Positions 42,903-53,475 of a DNA stretch of 62,000 nt are shown piece by piece. A program made the translations under genes and the position numbers. The notes under the pieces are model-generated. The model was not told the DNA's origin, did no database searches, and was given only the letters and a program-made list of their open reading frames with translations. Origin of the DNA: Prorocentrum cordatum (taxonomy: Eukaryota > Sar > Dinophyceae > Prorocentrales > Prorocentraceae); contig CAUYUJ010013891.1 in assembly GCA_963575745.1 (NCBI GenBank), positions 385,500 through 447,499 on the forward strand, written 5' to 3'. Positions within the stretch are counted from its first letter, which is position 1; each line of letters begins with the position of its first letter.

Positions 42903-43234
42903 TGTCAACTACTTGGTCGCACACGAAATCGTCGAACGCACTCGATTCGGATTGCGAAGCTCTGCTCACTTTGCCCAATCGTCCTCGAACTCCTTCTGTG
43001 CTATCGCCATGCGTGCCGTGAAAGGGTATGCGTATATTTTGCCAAGTGCGAGAGGCCTCTCGAACTGAAACAGCGTCGGCACATGCTAACATGCCTTGCT
43101 CTATCTGCTGCCTGCTGCTACGTGCCGTGCTACACTGCATGCTGGAAAATTAAGGGGGGGAGGGAAATGCAACACGTAGTGCTACACGCCTCCGAAACAT
43201 ATGCAATCATACATTGTATGAAACCCAATTCACA
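42903..43234 (-). repeat. 5' LTR of copia element (332 bp)
   Basis: Partner of 36375-36697 with the same ends, scattered substitutions and several small indels. The promoter and transcript start of the element would lie here; I cannot point to them. Confidence 0.92.
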
Positions 43235-43249
43235 AAGCCACATGTTGAA

Positions 43250-43480
43250 AAGGGTCCGCCCTCAATCCGTGAACATCTTGCACACTTTGAGACGAATTTG
43301 CGATGCGCGAAGGCCAGAGCCACATCTTGATAACGACACGCTCTCCATTGGTATAACTCTTGCGAACTTTAAGGATCAATGTGCGCTGCGCTGGGGCGGG
43401 AACCACATTTTGGAAACCACCTGCCCTCCATCCATGGAACTGTTGCAAATTTCAAGCCTTAGGATCATACATGGTGAGGG
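43250..43480 (+). repeat. Tandem repeat, about 83-bp unit, nearly three copies
   Basis: Shared phrases cctccat-ca-gga-ctcttgcaaactt, aatgtgcgctgcgctggggc and gaaccacattttgg recur near 43256, 43339 and 43421. A related stretch (aatgtgcgccgcgctaaggc) lies just outside the other LTR at 36346-36365, which suggests that the copia element inserted into this repeat. Confidence 0.65.
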
Positions 43481-43570
43481 AGTCTCAGGCGAAACGCTTG
43501 GCCCGCCCTACCAACCCGTCTGGGGTGTGACAGGGAGGAGTTGCTCATAAGGAAGAGGGTTTGGACGAGG

Positions 43571-43865
43571 ATGGGGGGGAGGAGGAGGAGGAGGAGGAGG
43601 AGGAGGAGGAGGAGGAGGACGAGGAGGCAAAGGAGGCACAGGAGGGAAATGCAGCGGGGGGCAGGGGAGGGAGGGGGAGAAGTTGCAGGAGAAAACGGAG
43701 AGGAAATGATGAAGACCGATGAAGATGAAGAGGAGGGAAAGGCGAAGGATGAGGAGGATGAGGATAACGAGGATTCTGCTGATGGTTATGATGAGGAGGC
43801 AGAAAGGAGGAATCGGAGGAGGAGGAGGAGGAGAAAGAGGAGGAGGAGGTGGAGGGGTATACTTC
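43571..43865 (+). repeat. GGA/GAG array
   Basis: Pure GGA at 43575-43620 and GGA-rich to 43865. Purine strand plus. Confidence 0.92.
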
Positions 43866-44185
43866 CGAGCGGGCATGAGGTTTGGGCAGAAGATGGGACG
43901 GGGTGGGACGAGGATGCGAAGGAGGATGAGGGAGAGGCGGACCAGCGTAAACGCAGGATACATCAACGATGCTGCAATACACGTCCCAAGTCTCGACAAT
44001 CATCCCTCTTGACTGCGTGACGTGCCCTCGTACTCTCGGGTCCATGCTGAACAAGCGCAAGGGAGACAACTCTGAGGGACCCGACGGCATTTGAGATTTC
44101 GACACGGGAGCAGCACGGGTACGGGCCTTCAAAGTTGAAGTTCTTGTGGCGACGTTTGAAAGAGCGCGTTCTGTGGTCGCTTGGA

Positions 44186-44290
44186 GGGGGGGGGTTGGAA
44201 CCGGCCCCCCCTCTCCCTGGATGGAGGGGGGGGTTCGACCCCCCCCCCCCTCCAGTGACGGAGCGGGGGGGTTTCACCCCCCCCCCTTCC
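44186..44290. repeat. Three G-run/C-run hairpins in series
   Basis: Runs of 7-9 G followed after 5-10 bases (ttggaaccgg, ttcga, tttca) by runs of 7-13 C, at 44186-44211, 44226-44251 and 44265-44287. Each can form a hairpin or quadruplex/i-motif. A relative with tttgaa in the middle lies at 45399-45428, across the GTG array. Confidence 0.8.
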
Positions 44291-44436
44291 CCCCGTGCTT
44301 CCCCTCTCCTCGGGCCGGCGCTTGCGTCGGCGGCGGCGGGCGACGGCGGCGGGGACGACGATTTCCGTTTCTGGGCCCGCGTTGGTTGGCGCCTGCGGCG
44401 GCGGGCGGCGGTGGCGGGGAGCGTCGACGAGGACGA

Positions 44437-45295
44437 CGGTGGTGGTGGTGGTGGTGTTTTGGGGTGGTGGTGGTGGTGGTGGTGGTGGCGGTGGTGGTGG
44501 TGGTGGTGGTGGTGGTGTGGTGGTTTGTTGTGGTGGTGGTGGTTGTGACGGTGGGTGGTGGTGGTGGTGGTTTTGTGGTGATATGGTGGTGTTTTGTGTT
44601 GGTGGTGGGTTGTGGTGTTGGTGGTGGCTTGGTGGTGGTGTGGTGGTGGTTTCTGGTGGTGGTGGTGGTGGGTTGTGGATGTGGCGGTGGTTTGTGGAGG
44701 TGGTGCTGGTGGTGGTGGTGGCGGTGGTGGTAGTGGTGGTGTGGTGGTTTGTGGTGGTGGTGGTGGCGGGGTGTGCTGCTGGTAGTGGTGGTAGTTGTGT
44801 CGGTGGTGGTGGTGGTGTGGTAGATTGTGGTGGTGTTTGTGGTAGTGGTGGTGGGTTTGTGTGGTGGTGAAGGGTGATGGTGAGTTGTGGTGGTGGTGGT
44901 TGTGGTGGTGTGGTGGTGGTGTGGTGGTGGTTTGTGGTGGTTGTGGTTGTGGTGGGTTGTGGTGGTGGCGGTGGTTTGTGGACGTCTGTTGTGGTGGTGG
45001 TGGTGGCGGTGGCGGTGGTGGTGGTGTGGTGGTTTGTGTTGGTGGCGGTGGGTTGTGCTGTTGGTGGTGGTTGTGGCGGTGGTGGTGGTTGTTGTGTCAG
45101 ATTGTGGTGGTGGTGGTAATGGTGGTGGGTTTTTGTGGTGGTGGTGGTGAAGGGTGATGGTGAGTTGTGGTGGTGGTTGTGGTGGTGGTGGTGGCTGTGG
45201 TGGTGGTAGTTGTGTGGTGCTGTTGTTGGTGGTGGTGGTGGGTTGAGGCGGTGGTGGTGGTGGTAGTGGTGGTGGTGGTGGTAGCGGTGGTAATC
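44437..45295 (+). repeat. GTG/GGT array
   Basis: About 850 bp of ggt triplets with gtt, gcg and tgt variants, G-rich strand plus. Long Val/Gly/Trp frames on plus and His/Thr/Pro frames on minus follow from it and are not genes. Confidence 0.95.
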
Positions 45296-45719
45296 GTCGC
45301 TGCGTCCCCGCAGTCGCCGCGCCGGCGCCAGCGCCGGCGCCAGCGCGAGGGAGGTGGGTCTGAACCCCCTCCCCCCCTGGCGCCAAGGGCGGGGGGGCGG
45401 GGGGGGGGTTTGAACCCGCCCCCCCCCCGCCTGAGCTGCCTCTGGTCATCGTCGCTGCGTCCCCGCCGTGGGCGCTGCTGGCGGCCGCCAGCGCCGGCGC
45501 CGAAGGGGGGGGGTCGGGAGGGAGGGGGCTTGGGGGGGGGAGGGGAGTCCCCCTGGTTTGATCGACGGCGCCGAGTGTTGGGGGGGGTGCCCACCCCCCG
45601 GTTTCGCCGCCGAATGTTCCCAAGGCAAACGCCCGTGAACGCGTTCTCTCCGACGTTTGGGTACCCCCTATCGAGGGTTTGTCTTGGGAGCATACCGGAC
45701 GCAGCCACCGAGCCTGGGT
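45296..45719. other. GC-rich flank with a two-copy repeat and G/C hairpin
   Basis: tcgtcgctgcgtccccgc occurs near 45295 and 45449. G and C runs at 45399-45428 and 45505-45600. The left side of the GTG array (44340-44365) has an inverse-like cggcggggacgacgat. No gene recognised. Confidence 0.5.
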
Positions 45720-45900
45720 CGTGGACAAGAGACCTATGTGGGAGGCTTCTTGGGATCTCATGGGAATCATTCGTTCGGCCTCCTGGGGCGTTTCTTGAGA
45801 AGTTCTGGGCGTCCCTCGTGAGGTCTTAGGGTTCTCTTGATGCACTTGGGGCCTTTCGGGGGCCTCTTGGGGGTCTCAATGGCCATCTTGTCTGATATTG
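45720..45900 (+). repeat. Short CTTGGG-type minisatellite remnant
   Basis: Diverged units such as ttcttgggatctcatgggaa and cctcttgggggtctc. Same orientation as the other blocks. Confidence 0.55.
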
Positions 45901-46504
45901 GGCTCATCTTGTAGGACTCGTCGGCCGTCACTTGGGTTTGGAAGCCCAAAGAGGTGCGAACGCGACGTGCTGAGGAGCTGTCTACAGTAAGGACAGTGTC
46001 TCCTTCTCGCTCTCTCTCTATTCCTCTCCCTCTCCCTCTGTTCCCCCCCCACTCTGTCGCTCTCAAGGCAGATTCAGGGTAACCCAGAAGCTCCTCATCC
46101 TCCCCTTGCCTTTGCGCCGACGCCCGACACTCGGCGGCGCCTGATCCGACCTCCCCTGAGCTGGCTTGTTCAGGCCGCGTTCGGCCCAGCGCGGGCTGTA
46201 GGATGTGAACGCCCACCTCGATTGCAGAAGCACGATCTTTGTCCCCCTCCGTCCCGTTCTCGCTTTTGTGCAGATGACTGCCAGAGATCGCCGAACACCG
46301 CAAAGGAACGCCCAGGACTGCCGAAGGCTGCCGAAAATGGGCGACACCGAATACCGCCGAAGACCGCCGAAGGCCGATGATCCAGGGCCCGAGCTGCTCC
46401 ATCCCTGGCGTCGCCGGCGCATCGCCGATGCGTCGTGGCGTCGCGGCACGATCCCCCGACCCCGCCCGCTCTGGTTCCACTGCTGGCGGCCCCGGTCAAA
46501 ATGG
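45901..46504. other. Spacer with short gccgaa repeats
   Basis: Near 46285-46375 gccgaa-accgcc units recur. A 237-codon minus frame (46480-45767) runs through this and the minisatellite; no domain is seen and its composition is biased, so I do not call it a gene. Confidence 0.4.
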
Positions 46505-47008
<504 letters not shown>

Positions 47009-47010
47009 CT

Positions 47011-47140
47011 GGTGGCGATGTGTTCTTAAAAGCTCCATCGCAATGGGGCTCTGTAGGCTCGCAAGAGGGCCACTGGAGTAAGCTTGAGCGCCCTGTGCAC
47101 TCACGCCAGTCCGAGCTTGCGCGCTTCACGGAATATGATG
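47011..47140 (-). repeat. Terminal direct repeat (left, 3' side)
   Basis: Matches 51675-51804 at about 125 of 130 positions (ggtggcgatgtgttctt at its left, gcgcgcttcacggaat at its right). Its left edge joins the ATG array through gatgact. Confidence 0.93.
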
Positions 47141-47815
47141 AACCCTCCTGGGATTTGCCCAGGGAAGAGGGCAAACCCCCGCACGTACATTGACGGGGAA
47201 GCACGCACCGAGACTCCGCGAGTCTCCTCACCTGGCACACGGCACACCCCTGCTCCTGGTCAGTCACCTGTGTCACGGAAGGACATTCATGAATCAGTCC
47301 GCGTGCTTCGTACCAGCAGGAAACTCCACCTGACACGACAGAAAATGTCAGGCTTTATACGCTGCTGATCCTGATCTCGCACGAAACAAGGGGTCGAGGT
47401 TCAAGAGATGTGACTGGAGCCCCCCCGGGCCCCGGGTGGGGTGGGACGATTTGTTAACATAGTGGTGTTAAATATTTGTTTGTTATTTCATATCTTGTAC
47501 CTCTATTGCCCGATCACTCGAGCAATCCCATCGACGAGAGAGCCAACCCCGATACGTGGAACACTGAAACCACCATCGGTTATGGCTGGCAGCTGCTGCG
47601 ACGGAATGGCGAGTTGATGAGAGGGGACTTGGGAGGAGACGGAGAAAGGAAAACACATGAACGGGCAAGATCGACAAGGCTGACGCTGACCTGTCCACCG
47701 ACTTGCCACTTGAGCGCCTCGCTCTTGTACCATGCAAGAGCGAATCCTAGATAGAACGAGATGCCAAGACACACTAACAGCACAACGATCGGAACTTGTA
47801 GGGGCCAGGAGATGA
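47141..47815. other. 3' part of RT-bearing element or spacer
   Basis: No supported gene. A minus frame at 47783-47580 begins MLLVCLGISFYLGFALAWYK, a hydrophobic N-terminus of about 18 residues that could be a membrane segment, but the rest is short and unrecognised. Confidence 0.35.
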
Positions 47816-48385
47816 TCAGAACAATACTCCGTGTAGCTCAGGGATCGTCTCGAACAACAGCTGGATCCGATCGGCCTTCAGCCTGGGCACAGCCACGTCC
47901 TGCCCAGCATACTTCTTGATGGCGGCGTCGACCGATTTGGGAACCTTCGGATTACACGCCCAACCATCGGACACCGCTTTGGTGACACCCTCGAGCGAGC
48001 AATCCTTGATCTCGATGCTTTCACCAAGGACCGCCTCAAGCAACGCCTGGTGCGTAGGAGACAAGTGGCGCGGAACTCCTGGTGGCACCGACGCCTGGGG
48101 ACCGGCCCCCGAACCCGCGGGACTGCCAGCGACCGCTGCTCCGGAGGGGCCCGCTGAAACCGTCGGCGCGATCAGAACCGCTGCGGCCTGCACTGCTTCT
48201 TTGACTTGAGGGCCAATAGCTTTGGCAATGAAATTAACCTGCCTGGCAAACTCGGCATCTCGTTCTTTTTGCGCCGAGTCTTTGATGTAGTTCCGGAAAC
48301 GCTTGCTCTTCTTGGCTAAGAACGCCTCGGCCTCGCGAATCTTCTCATTAGAGTCCGTAGAACCACTGGATAAAGATGATGATCT
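47816..48385 (-). CDS. Second open frame of the RT-bearing element, helical protein of unknown function
   Basis: The minus frame is open from just after a TAA near 48388 to a TGA at 47816, about 188 codons; the first ATG-type start is not clear. It reads NEKIREAEAFLAKKSKRFRN, DAEFARQVNFIAKAIGPQVK, an Ala/Gly/Pro-rich linker, then LSPTHQALLEAVLGESIEIK, VTKAVSDGWACNPKVPKSVD and AAIKKYAGQDVAVPRLKADR. It looks like two helical domains joined by a flexible linker. It is the best-preserved frame of the element, with no internal break. A Gag-like or accessory role is a guess from position only. It could instead be the C-terminal end of a host gene. Confidence 0.5.
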   Translation of the reverse strand, partial: RSSSLSSGSTDSNEKIREAEAFLAKKSKRFRNYIKDSAQKERDAEFARQVNFIAKAIGPQVKEAVQAAAVLIAPTVSAGPSGAAVAGSPAGSGAGPQASVPPGVPRHLSPTHQALLEAVLGESIEIKDCSLEGVTKAVSDGWACNPKVPKSVDAAIKKYAGQDVAVPRLKADRIQLLFETIPELHGVLF

Positions 48386-48408
48386 GTTTTATCCTTCTTC
48401 GACCGCTT

Positions 48409-48669
48409 TTAGGATTTATTCGACTTGGTCTTTTCGGCCGCCTTCTCTAACACGGCCAATCGCTCTTCTGCGCTCTTCCACTGCTCGTGACGGCCGTGGG
48501 AATACTCTTTGCGGCCATGCGAATACCCTTCTTTACTCTTGTGGCGCTCATCCCACGTCATTGGCTGGAGAATGCTTAGCTCTGGTCTTGGCTGAGTGGT
48601 GGAGGGATCGGATACTCTTTCGGGCCAGCACGACGGCGGGAGGGGGAGGGAGAGAATGGACGAGGGCAA
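48409..48669 (-). CDS. Charged open frame with EYSHGR repeats
   Basis: An 86-codon minus frame downstream of the RT. Notable are the near-repeats KEGYSHGRKEYSHGRHEQWK and a charged, helical end SAEERLAVLEKAAEKTKSNK. It has normal codon-like composition and could be the start of a second ORF continuing, after stops and a frame change, into 48385-47816. Function unknown. Confidence 0.35.
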   Translation of the reverse strand: MPSSILSLPLPPSCWPERVSDPSTTQPRPELSILQPMTWDERHKSKEGYSHGRKEYSHGRHEQWKSAEERLAVLEKAAEKTKSNKS

Positions 48670-48716
48670 TCACGAAGGAGAGGGGGTATCCGAGCTTGAG
48701 AAGCTCCAGCAACAAC

Positions 48717-50236
48717 TCAAGTACTACGATGGCCATAAGAGCCAGGGACAAATCCATCTTCTTCCCTCGGGCTATTTTCCGAACAACATTGCTCGAATTC
48801 GAGAGAACCGAACGGGAGACCCATCCACGGCAGGACGGTCAGTCGCTGTGGAAGCTCATTCCGAAACAGCCACCCCCGATTCAAGCTCTTTGGCAACCGC
48901 GAGAAACTGGACTTCCAGGAGTGCAATTCAAAATCAAGCCATTCGCACACTCGATGTCCTTGAACACCATCGCTTTGGTGCACGATGGCTACTTTTCCCC
49001 GGTGAACCTGCCCAAAAAACACGCCTAAACAATTACTACAATATTGAAATGAAAACGAGAGCAGGTCATCCACGCAACGCACCCAGAACATTCGCTGAAG
49101 ACAGAACTTGGGGAAGACAGAACCCCAGGATTTGCCTAGCGCCCTCAAGCACTTCAGCTTCTTCGTCCCCGAGAATGACGTAGACGGCTGCTGAGCTGAG
49201 AGCACCTCCGATGGCCATCCCATGCTACCGAACCACCAGCGACGAGAGGCACACTAGACTCAAGACCGTGGCGACGTGCAGACACGCGGCGAGCAACTCA
49301 ACGTGGAAGATCCACCACCCGCGAGTCCATTGATGCTCACCCGGGACCCCGAAACAAAACTTACGAGCCTTCTGAATATATACAGACGTGCACGACGTCT
49401 TAGACTCATACTTGAAGCGCACGGGCCGATTCGCATGCCTCGAAAGTTTGATCGACATCAGCGGTGAAGACGGGAACGCCTTTGACGGGCTTCCCACAGC
49501 AGGCACATACACCGGATCCTGAGCTTTCAAGGCTGGTCAAGCCAGCGCGCAAAGTCTCGGCTGCGCTGTCCATGCTAAACATTTCACGCGTGGCACCCAC
49601 GACCTCAACATTAGCCCGCGCGGCACGAGCTACCGATTTCCAGCCTCTCGCGAAAGGAACACAATTGGCGTCCACCAGCCTCCGAAGACAATTATGGCCG
49701 CGTTTAGAGCAGACCCGTTGTACCGAATCCAAGAATCATGTCGACTTCACAAAAGCAAGCACTTCGGGAGGTAACGCGTTGCGCCCAGGGGGTGTCACAT
49801 GGCCCCTTAACCACGATGGCAATGCGAGGGGGGCCCTCGCAACCCCCCAGGCTAGAACATCACGTCGCTGGAGCTCGGGATCAACAGTCCACATCGGATC
49901 CTGCTGCATGGCATGTATTCGGTGTGCGGCTAACTCATCAGTGGCGCATGAGCATACCTCTTGCGAGCTACGATCGTCAGGAATGAACGCGTGGGGCGAT
50001 GCAAGAATGAACGAAACGTATTGTTCCTGCTCTTGCCGCGAAGCCAGGCCAGGCGGAACTGCGCGCTCAACGATGCGGCCTTGCAGGTGTGGGGTGAGCG
50101 AACGTCGCGCCTTGGGGTGAAGCCGATGGGCGGACGACCAGCGTGCCCACGCACGAGCAAAGTCTTTCCTCACCTGGCGCACCTTGGGCCATACAGGCAG
50201 AGGCCACGGGCCAGGATGCGCTTGGAGAGAAGGCAT
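48717..50236 (-). pseudogene. Reverse transcriptase of a dinoflagellate-type family, broken
   Basis: One frame runs 50236-49406 with a single TGA (49736, in FVKST*FLDSVQ, where Trp is plausible). It holds LPPEVLAFVKS, GHNCLRRLVDANCVPFARGW, a CACC pair, and VFTADVDQTFEACESAR, the motif A region with its Asp. After a frameshift the second frame has SVYIQKARKFCFGV and, past a TAG, HGMAIGGALSSAAVYVILGD, matching the RT motif B pattern (G-x-x-x-GG-x-x-S). After another frameshift comes RCVDDLLSFSFQYCSNCL (motif C with both Asp, about 49059-49076), then LNRGWLFRN and a basic end. I recall this motif order from RT proteins common in dinoflagellate genomes. Class within non-LTR or other retroelements is open. 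Confidence 0.72.
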
Positions 50237-51145
50237 GGCAGCCGCTGCACCTAACTCCCTGAGGTCTCATTGCAGTAGGGATTCCAAGTCAAAAGCCTGC
50301 AGCTGCTTCTTGCCCTATACTCTGCGGGGCCAGAGGCGCGATCTGCCAGGTAAAATCGACACGCGACGTTGCAACCATTTCCGGGCAGCATACACCCGAA
50401 CCAGTTGCAGTGCGTCACGAACCAACCTTCGAATGAGACCAAGCTGGCTAGCAAGGCAGACTGGGACACAGCGGGCGGATGACTAACGGTGGCAACCTAT
50501 ACCTCCTCAGAATACGCTCTACAAAGTTGCGGGCATTGTTCAATGGGACTGCGCCCCGAATGGTTTCGGGAAGTACGTCCGCCACGGAATACAACATGAT
50601 GGCAACGTATCCTCGATTCCAGGTACTTTGGAAATCGAGCTTCGCGTGCGCACTTGCACAATAGGAGGCGAGGAATGACCGAAAACGTAAATTGAAAGTG
50701 CACAGCGGGCCCTGCTCCCCGGAGTGGGCACAGCGAGACCTGCTGGATGAATCGATATAGTCCAGCGTACGGGCCTTTGAATTCACTTAGAGGCTTGATT
50801 TTTGGGGCTGGTGCATCCTGCTTTCGTCTGAACGAGTCTTGAAATGGAGGATGAGACCAAACGGAGGCGATGGGGTCCCGATGGCGAAACCGCTTGCCGC
50901 TCAGTTGGACAGACGACGGCGGGAAGGAAGGAGACTGACCTGAAGGAGGATCGGATGACTTTGTATCGGTGGAGCCCACCGTCGCGGGATGACGGCAAAA
51001 GCAGTGCATGGATGTGCTCCGTACACCTCGAGGCTAGGAACGGCCCCAGATCGCATGATATTACACTTGCCTAGATACACGCCGGTATGGCAGAACATCG
51101 CATACACAGCGGACTGCTCTGCACGTGGAACGAGAATCGCTGACG
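50237..51145 (-). other. Middle of RT-bearing element, broken frames
   Basis: Overlapping minus frames (51009-50497, 50786-50448, 50469-50251) of ordinary composition without recognised motifs. YVAIMLYSVADVLPETIRGA and FEGWFVTHCNWFGCMLPGNG look like real protein pieces. This is likely upstream coding sequence of the RT protein with frame breaks. Confidence 0.35.
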
Positions 51146-51793
51146 CTACGCTCCTCCACCACGCCGGGAAGTCATCCTGCGAATCCGAAATAGCTTGGCT
51201 CGGCATGGCCGAAACACACGGGAAGCCCATTTCGGCACGTTGGGAGCCTCGCCCGCACGTCGAAGCCGAGCTGCTGCCATCGCCGTGAGAGTGAGCGCAC
51301 ATTGGCACATGCGAGGCCTTGAAGACAGCTTCCCGTAACGGTCTCCAGCAGGACAGAGCTGTGCGACTGCAGAATGCGATGCGACAGCAAGTGCATCCAG
51401 ACGCCCGCGCTCTGCAACATCACCAAGCCATTCCGAGATCCGACTTAGAGACTCCATGGAAGGGTACATGAACAGCACCTTATTTTCACCCAGTAGAACA
51501 TCACTCCGTTTCAATGCTTCTGGCTCTGGCCACGGGACAAGGAGTGGCATTCCAGGAACTGCAGGGGGAACAAGTATGGGGACAGGTAGCGCACCACCTG
51601 GCGCACGAACTGGGACCACACCAAGGCCGCGGCAGAGATAGCAGCCGGTCACCTGGCGGAAATCGATGTTCATCGGTGGCGATGTGTTCTTCAAAGCTCC
51701 ATCGCAATGGGGCTCTGCAGGCTCGCAAGAGGGCCACTGAAGTAAGCTTGAGCGCCCTGTGCACTCACGCCAGTCCGAGCCTGCGCGCTTCAC
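51146..51793 (-). CDS. First open frame of the RT-bearing element, unknown function
   Basis: A 215-codon minus frame that begins inside the right terminal repeat (SDWRECTGRSSLLQWPSCEP) and continues into DFRQVTGCYLCRGLGVVPVR, a Pro-rich middle, and VLLGENKVLFMYPSMESLSR with ordinary composition. CYLC could be half of a metal site, but no partner is seen. It would be the 5'-most frame if the terminal repeat carries the transcript start. I do not recognise a family, and the last part is Arg-rich and may be out of frame. Confidence 0.3.
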   Translation of the reverse strand: MKRAGSDWRECTGRSSLLQWPSCEPAEPHCDGALKNTSPPMNIDFRQVTGCYLCRGLGVVPVRAPGGALPVPILVPPAVPGMPLLVPWPEPEALKRSDVLLGENKVLFMYPSMESLSRISEWLGDVAERGRLDALAVASHSAVAQLCPAGDRYGKLSSRPRMCQCALTLTAMAAARLRRAGEAPNVPKWASRVFRPCRAKLFRIRRMTSRRGGGA

Positions 51794-51804
51794 GGAATCT
51801 GATG
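51675..51804 (-). repeat. Terminal direct repeat (right, 5' side)
   Basis: Partner of 47011-47140. Its right edge, cacggaatc, runs straight into gatgatgatg at 51801. Confidence 0.93.
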
Positions 51805-53283
51805 ATGATGATGTTGGTGGTATAGATGATGATGTTGATGATGCTGTTGATACTGATGATGCTGATGTTGCTGATGCGTATGTTGGTGGAGACGATGGTG
51901 TCGATGATGGTGTCGATGATAATGATGATGCGGATGCGGACGCGGATGCTGATGATGAGGCTGATGATGATGCTGGTGAGGATGCGGATGAGGATGAGGA
52001 TGAGGATGATGACGACCACGTCGACGACTGCGACGACGACGATGATGGCGATGCTGATCATGATGATGATGCTGATGCTTAAGCTGCTGATGATGATGCT
52101 TAGGATAATGCTGATGCTGATGGTGACAGGATGGCGGTGAAGGTGATGAGGATGCTGCTGATGAGGATGTTGTTGAATGATGACGTTGACGATGATGACG
52201 ATGCTGATGATGCTCATGCGGAAGATGGTGAATTCTGTTGCTGATGATTATGATGCTGAGGTTGATGATGATTCGGCTGATGCTGATTATGATGTCGATG
52301 ATGCTGCTGATGCTGAGGATGATGCTGAGGATGATGCTGATTATGCTGATGTTGCTGCTTGTGCTGCCGATGCAGATTATGGCGATTGATGTTGATGCTG
52401 CTGCCGCTGCTGTTGATGAGGTCGATGTTGGTGCGGCTGCTGATGCTGATGATGATGCTGATCATGATGATGAGGATGAGAACGAGTTGGAGGAGGATGC
52501 CGACGATGTCAATGATGCTGCTGATGCTGATTATGCTAATGATGCTGATGACGATGCCGGTGATGGTGACGGCGATGGTGATACTTATGATGCTGATGAT
52601 GACGATGATGATGCTGATGATGATGCTGCTTCTGAATATTAGAATGATGATGATGAGGATCTGCTGCTGATGATGAAAGTGGTGGTGGTGATGATGCTAT
52701 TTCTGCGCTTGATGATGTTGCTGCTGATGATGACGATGACGATGCTGCTGCTGATTATGATGATGCTGATGATGACGATGACAATGATGCTGCTGCTGAT
52801 GATGATGGTGATGACGATGACGATGGCGATACCGATGACGACGATGATGATGACGATTATGCTGATGCTGATGACGATGATGATGGTGGTGGTGATTCTG
52901 ATTAAGATGATGATGATGCTCATGCTGACGATGATGACGATGATGATGGTGGTTCGGATGATGATGCTGATGATGATGATCATTATGCTGATGATGCTGA
53001 TGATGCTGCTGATACTGATGATGATGATGATGACGATGACGTTGACGATGATGCTGATGATGATGATGATGATTATGCTGATGCTGACGCTGATGATGGG
53101 GATGATGGGGATGATGCTGATAATGATCATGAGGCTCATGATGCTAATGACGATACTGATGATGCTGATGATTATGATGATGATGATGACGACGATGGTG
53201 ATGATGATCATGATTTGGATGATGATGCTGCTGATGATGATGATGATGATGATACTGATGCTGATGCTGATGCTGATGCTGAT

Positions 53284-53314
<31 letters not shown>

Positions 53315-53376
53315 ATGATGCTGATGATGATAATGATGATGTTGTTGATGCTGATGCTGATGCTGATGAACGCGCT

Positions 53377-53429
<53 letters not shown>

Positions 53430-53475
53430 GAGGAGGAGGAGGAGGAGGAGGAGAAGGAGGAGGAGGAGAAGGATA
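51801..53475 (+). repeat. GAT array, 1.6 kb, ending in GGA
   Basis: Degenerate GAT with GCT, GTT, GAC and GGT variants, purest at 53385-53427, then GGA to 53475. It is in register with the array at 46628-47008 if the intervening element is removed. Confidence 0.94.

Larger units (their letters stand above)
36375..43234 (-). mobile_element. Ty1/copia LTR retrotransposon, complete but decayed
   Basis: 6.86 kb on the minus strand. Reading 5' to 3' (right to left) it has an LTR, primer-binding site, gag, a linker, GAG-pre-integrase, integrase, reverse transcriptase, RNase H, a tail and a second LTR. Integrase before RT identifies copia rather than gypsy. The LTRs are clearly diverged and all modules have frameshifts or stops, so the insertion is old. 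The 5-bp flanks (gagct at 36370-36374, aagcc at 43235-43239) differ at two places by transitions, so a target duplication is possible but eroded. Confidence 0.9.
47011..51804 (-). mobile_element. RT-bearing element with 130-bp terminal direct repeats, inside a GAT array
   Basis: Two copies of a 130-bp sequence in the same orientation lie at 47011-47140 and 51675-51804. Their outer edges abut ATG/GAT arrays on both sides (46628-47008 and 51801 onward). Between them, on minus, is a degenerate reverse transcriptase and other open frames. The simplest reading is a 4.8-kb element inserted into a GAT array. The repeats differ at only about five places, while the RT has several breaks. The direct repeats lack TG...CA ends, so it is not an ordinary LTR element. 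A composite of two independent short-repeat insertions is the alternative. Confidence 0.6.

Noticed and set aside
36370-43239. Five-base target duplication of the copia element (gagct and aagcc)
   Set aside because: Only three of five bases agree. It may be an eroded duplication but cannot be claimed.
44274-45845. 523-codon minus frame rich in His, Thr and Pro
   Set aside because: Translation of the GTG array and the G/C hairpins.
45767-46480. 237-codon minus frame as a possible host gene
   Set aside because: It runs through minisatellite and short gccgaa repeats, has no domain, and alternative frames are equally open.
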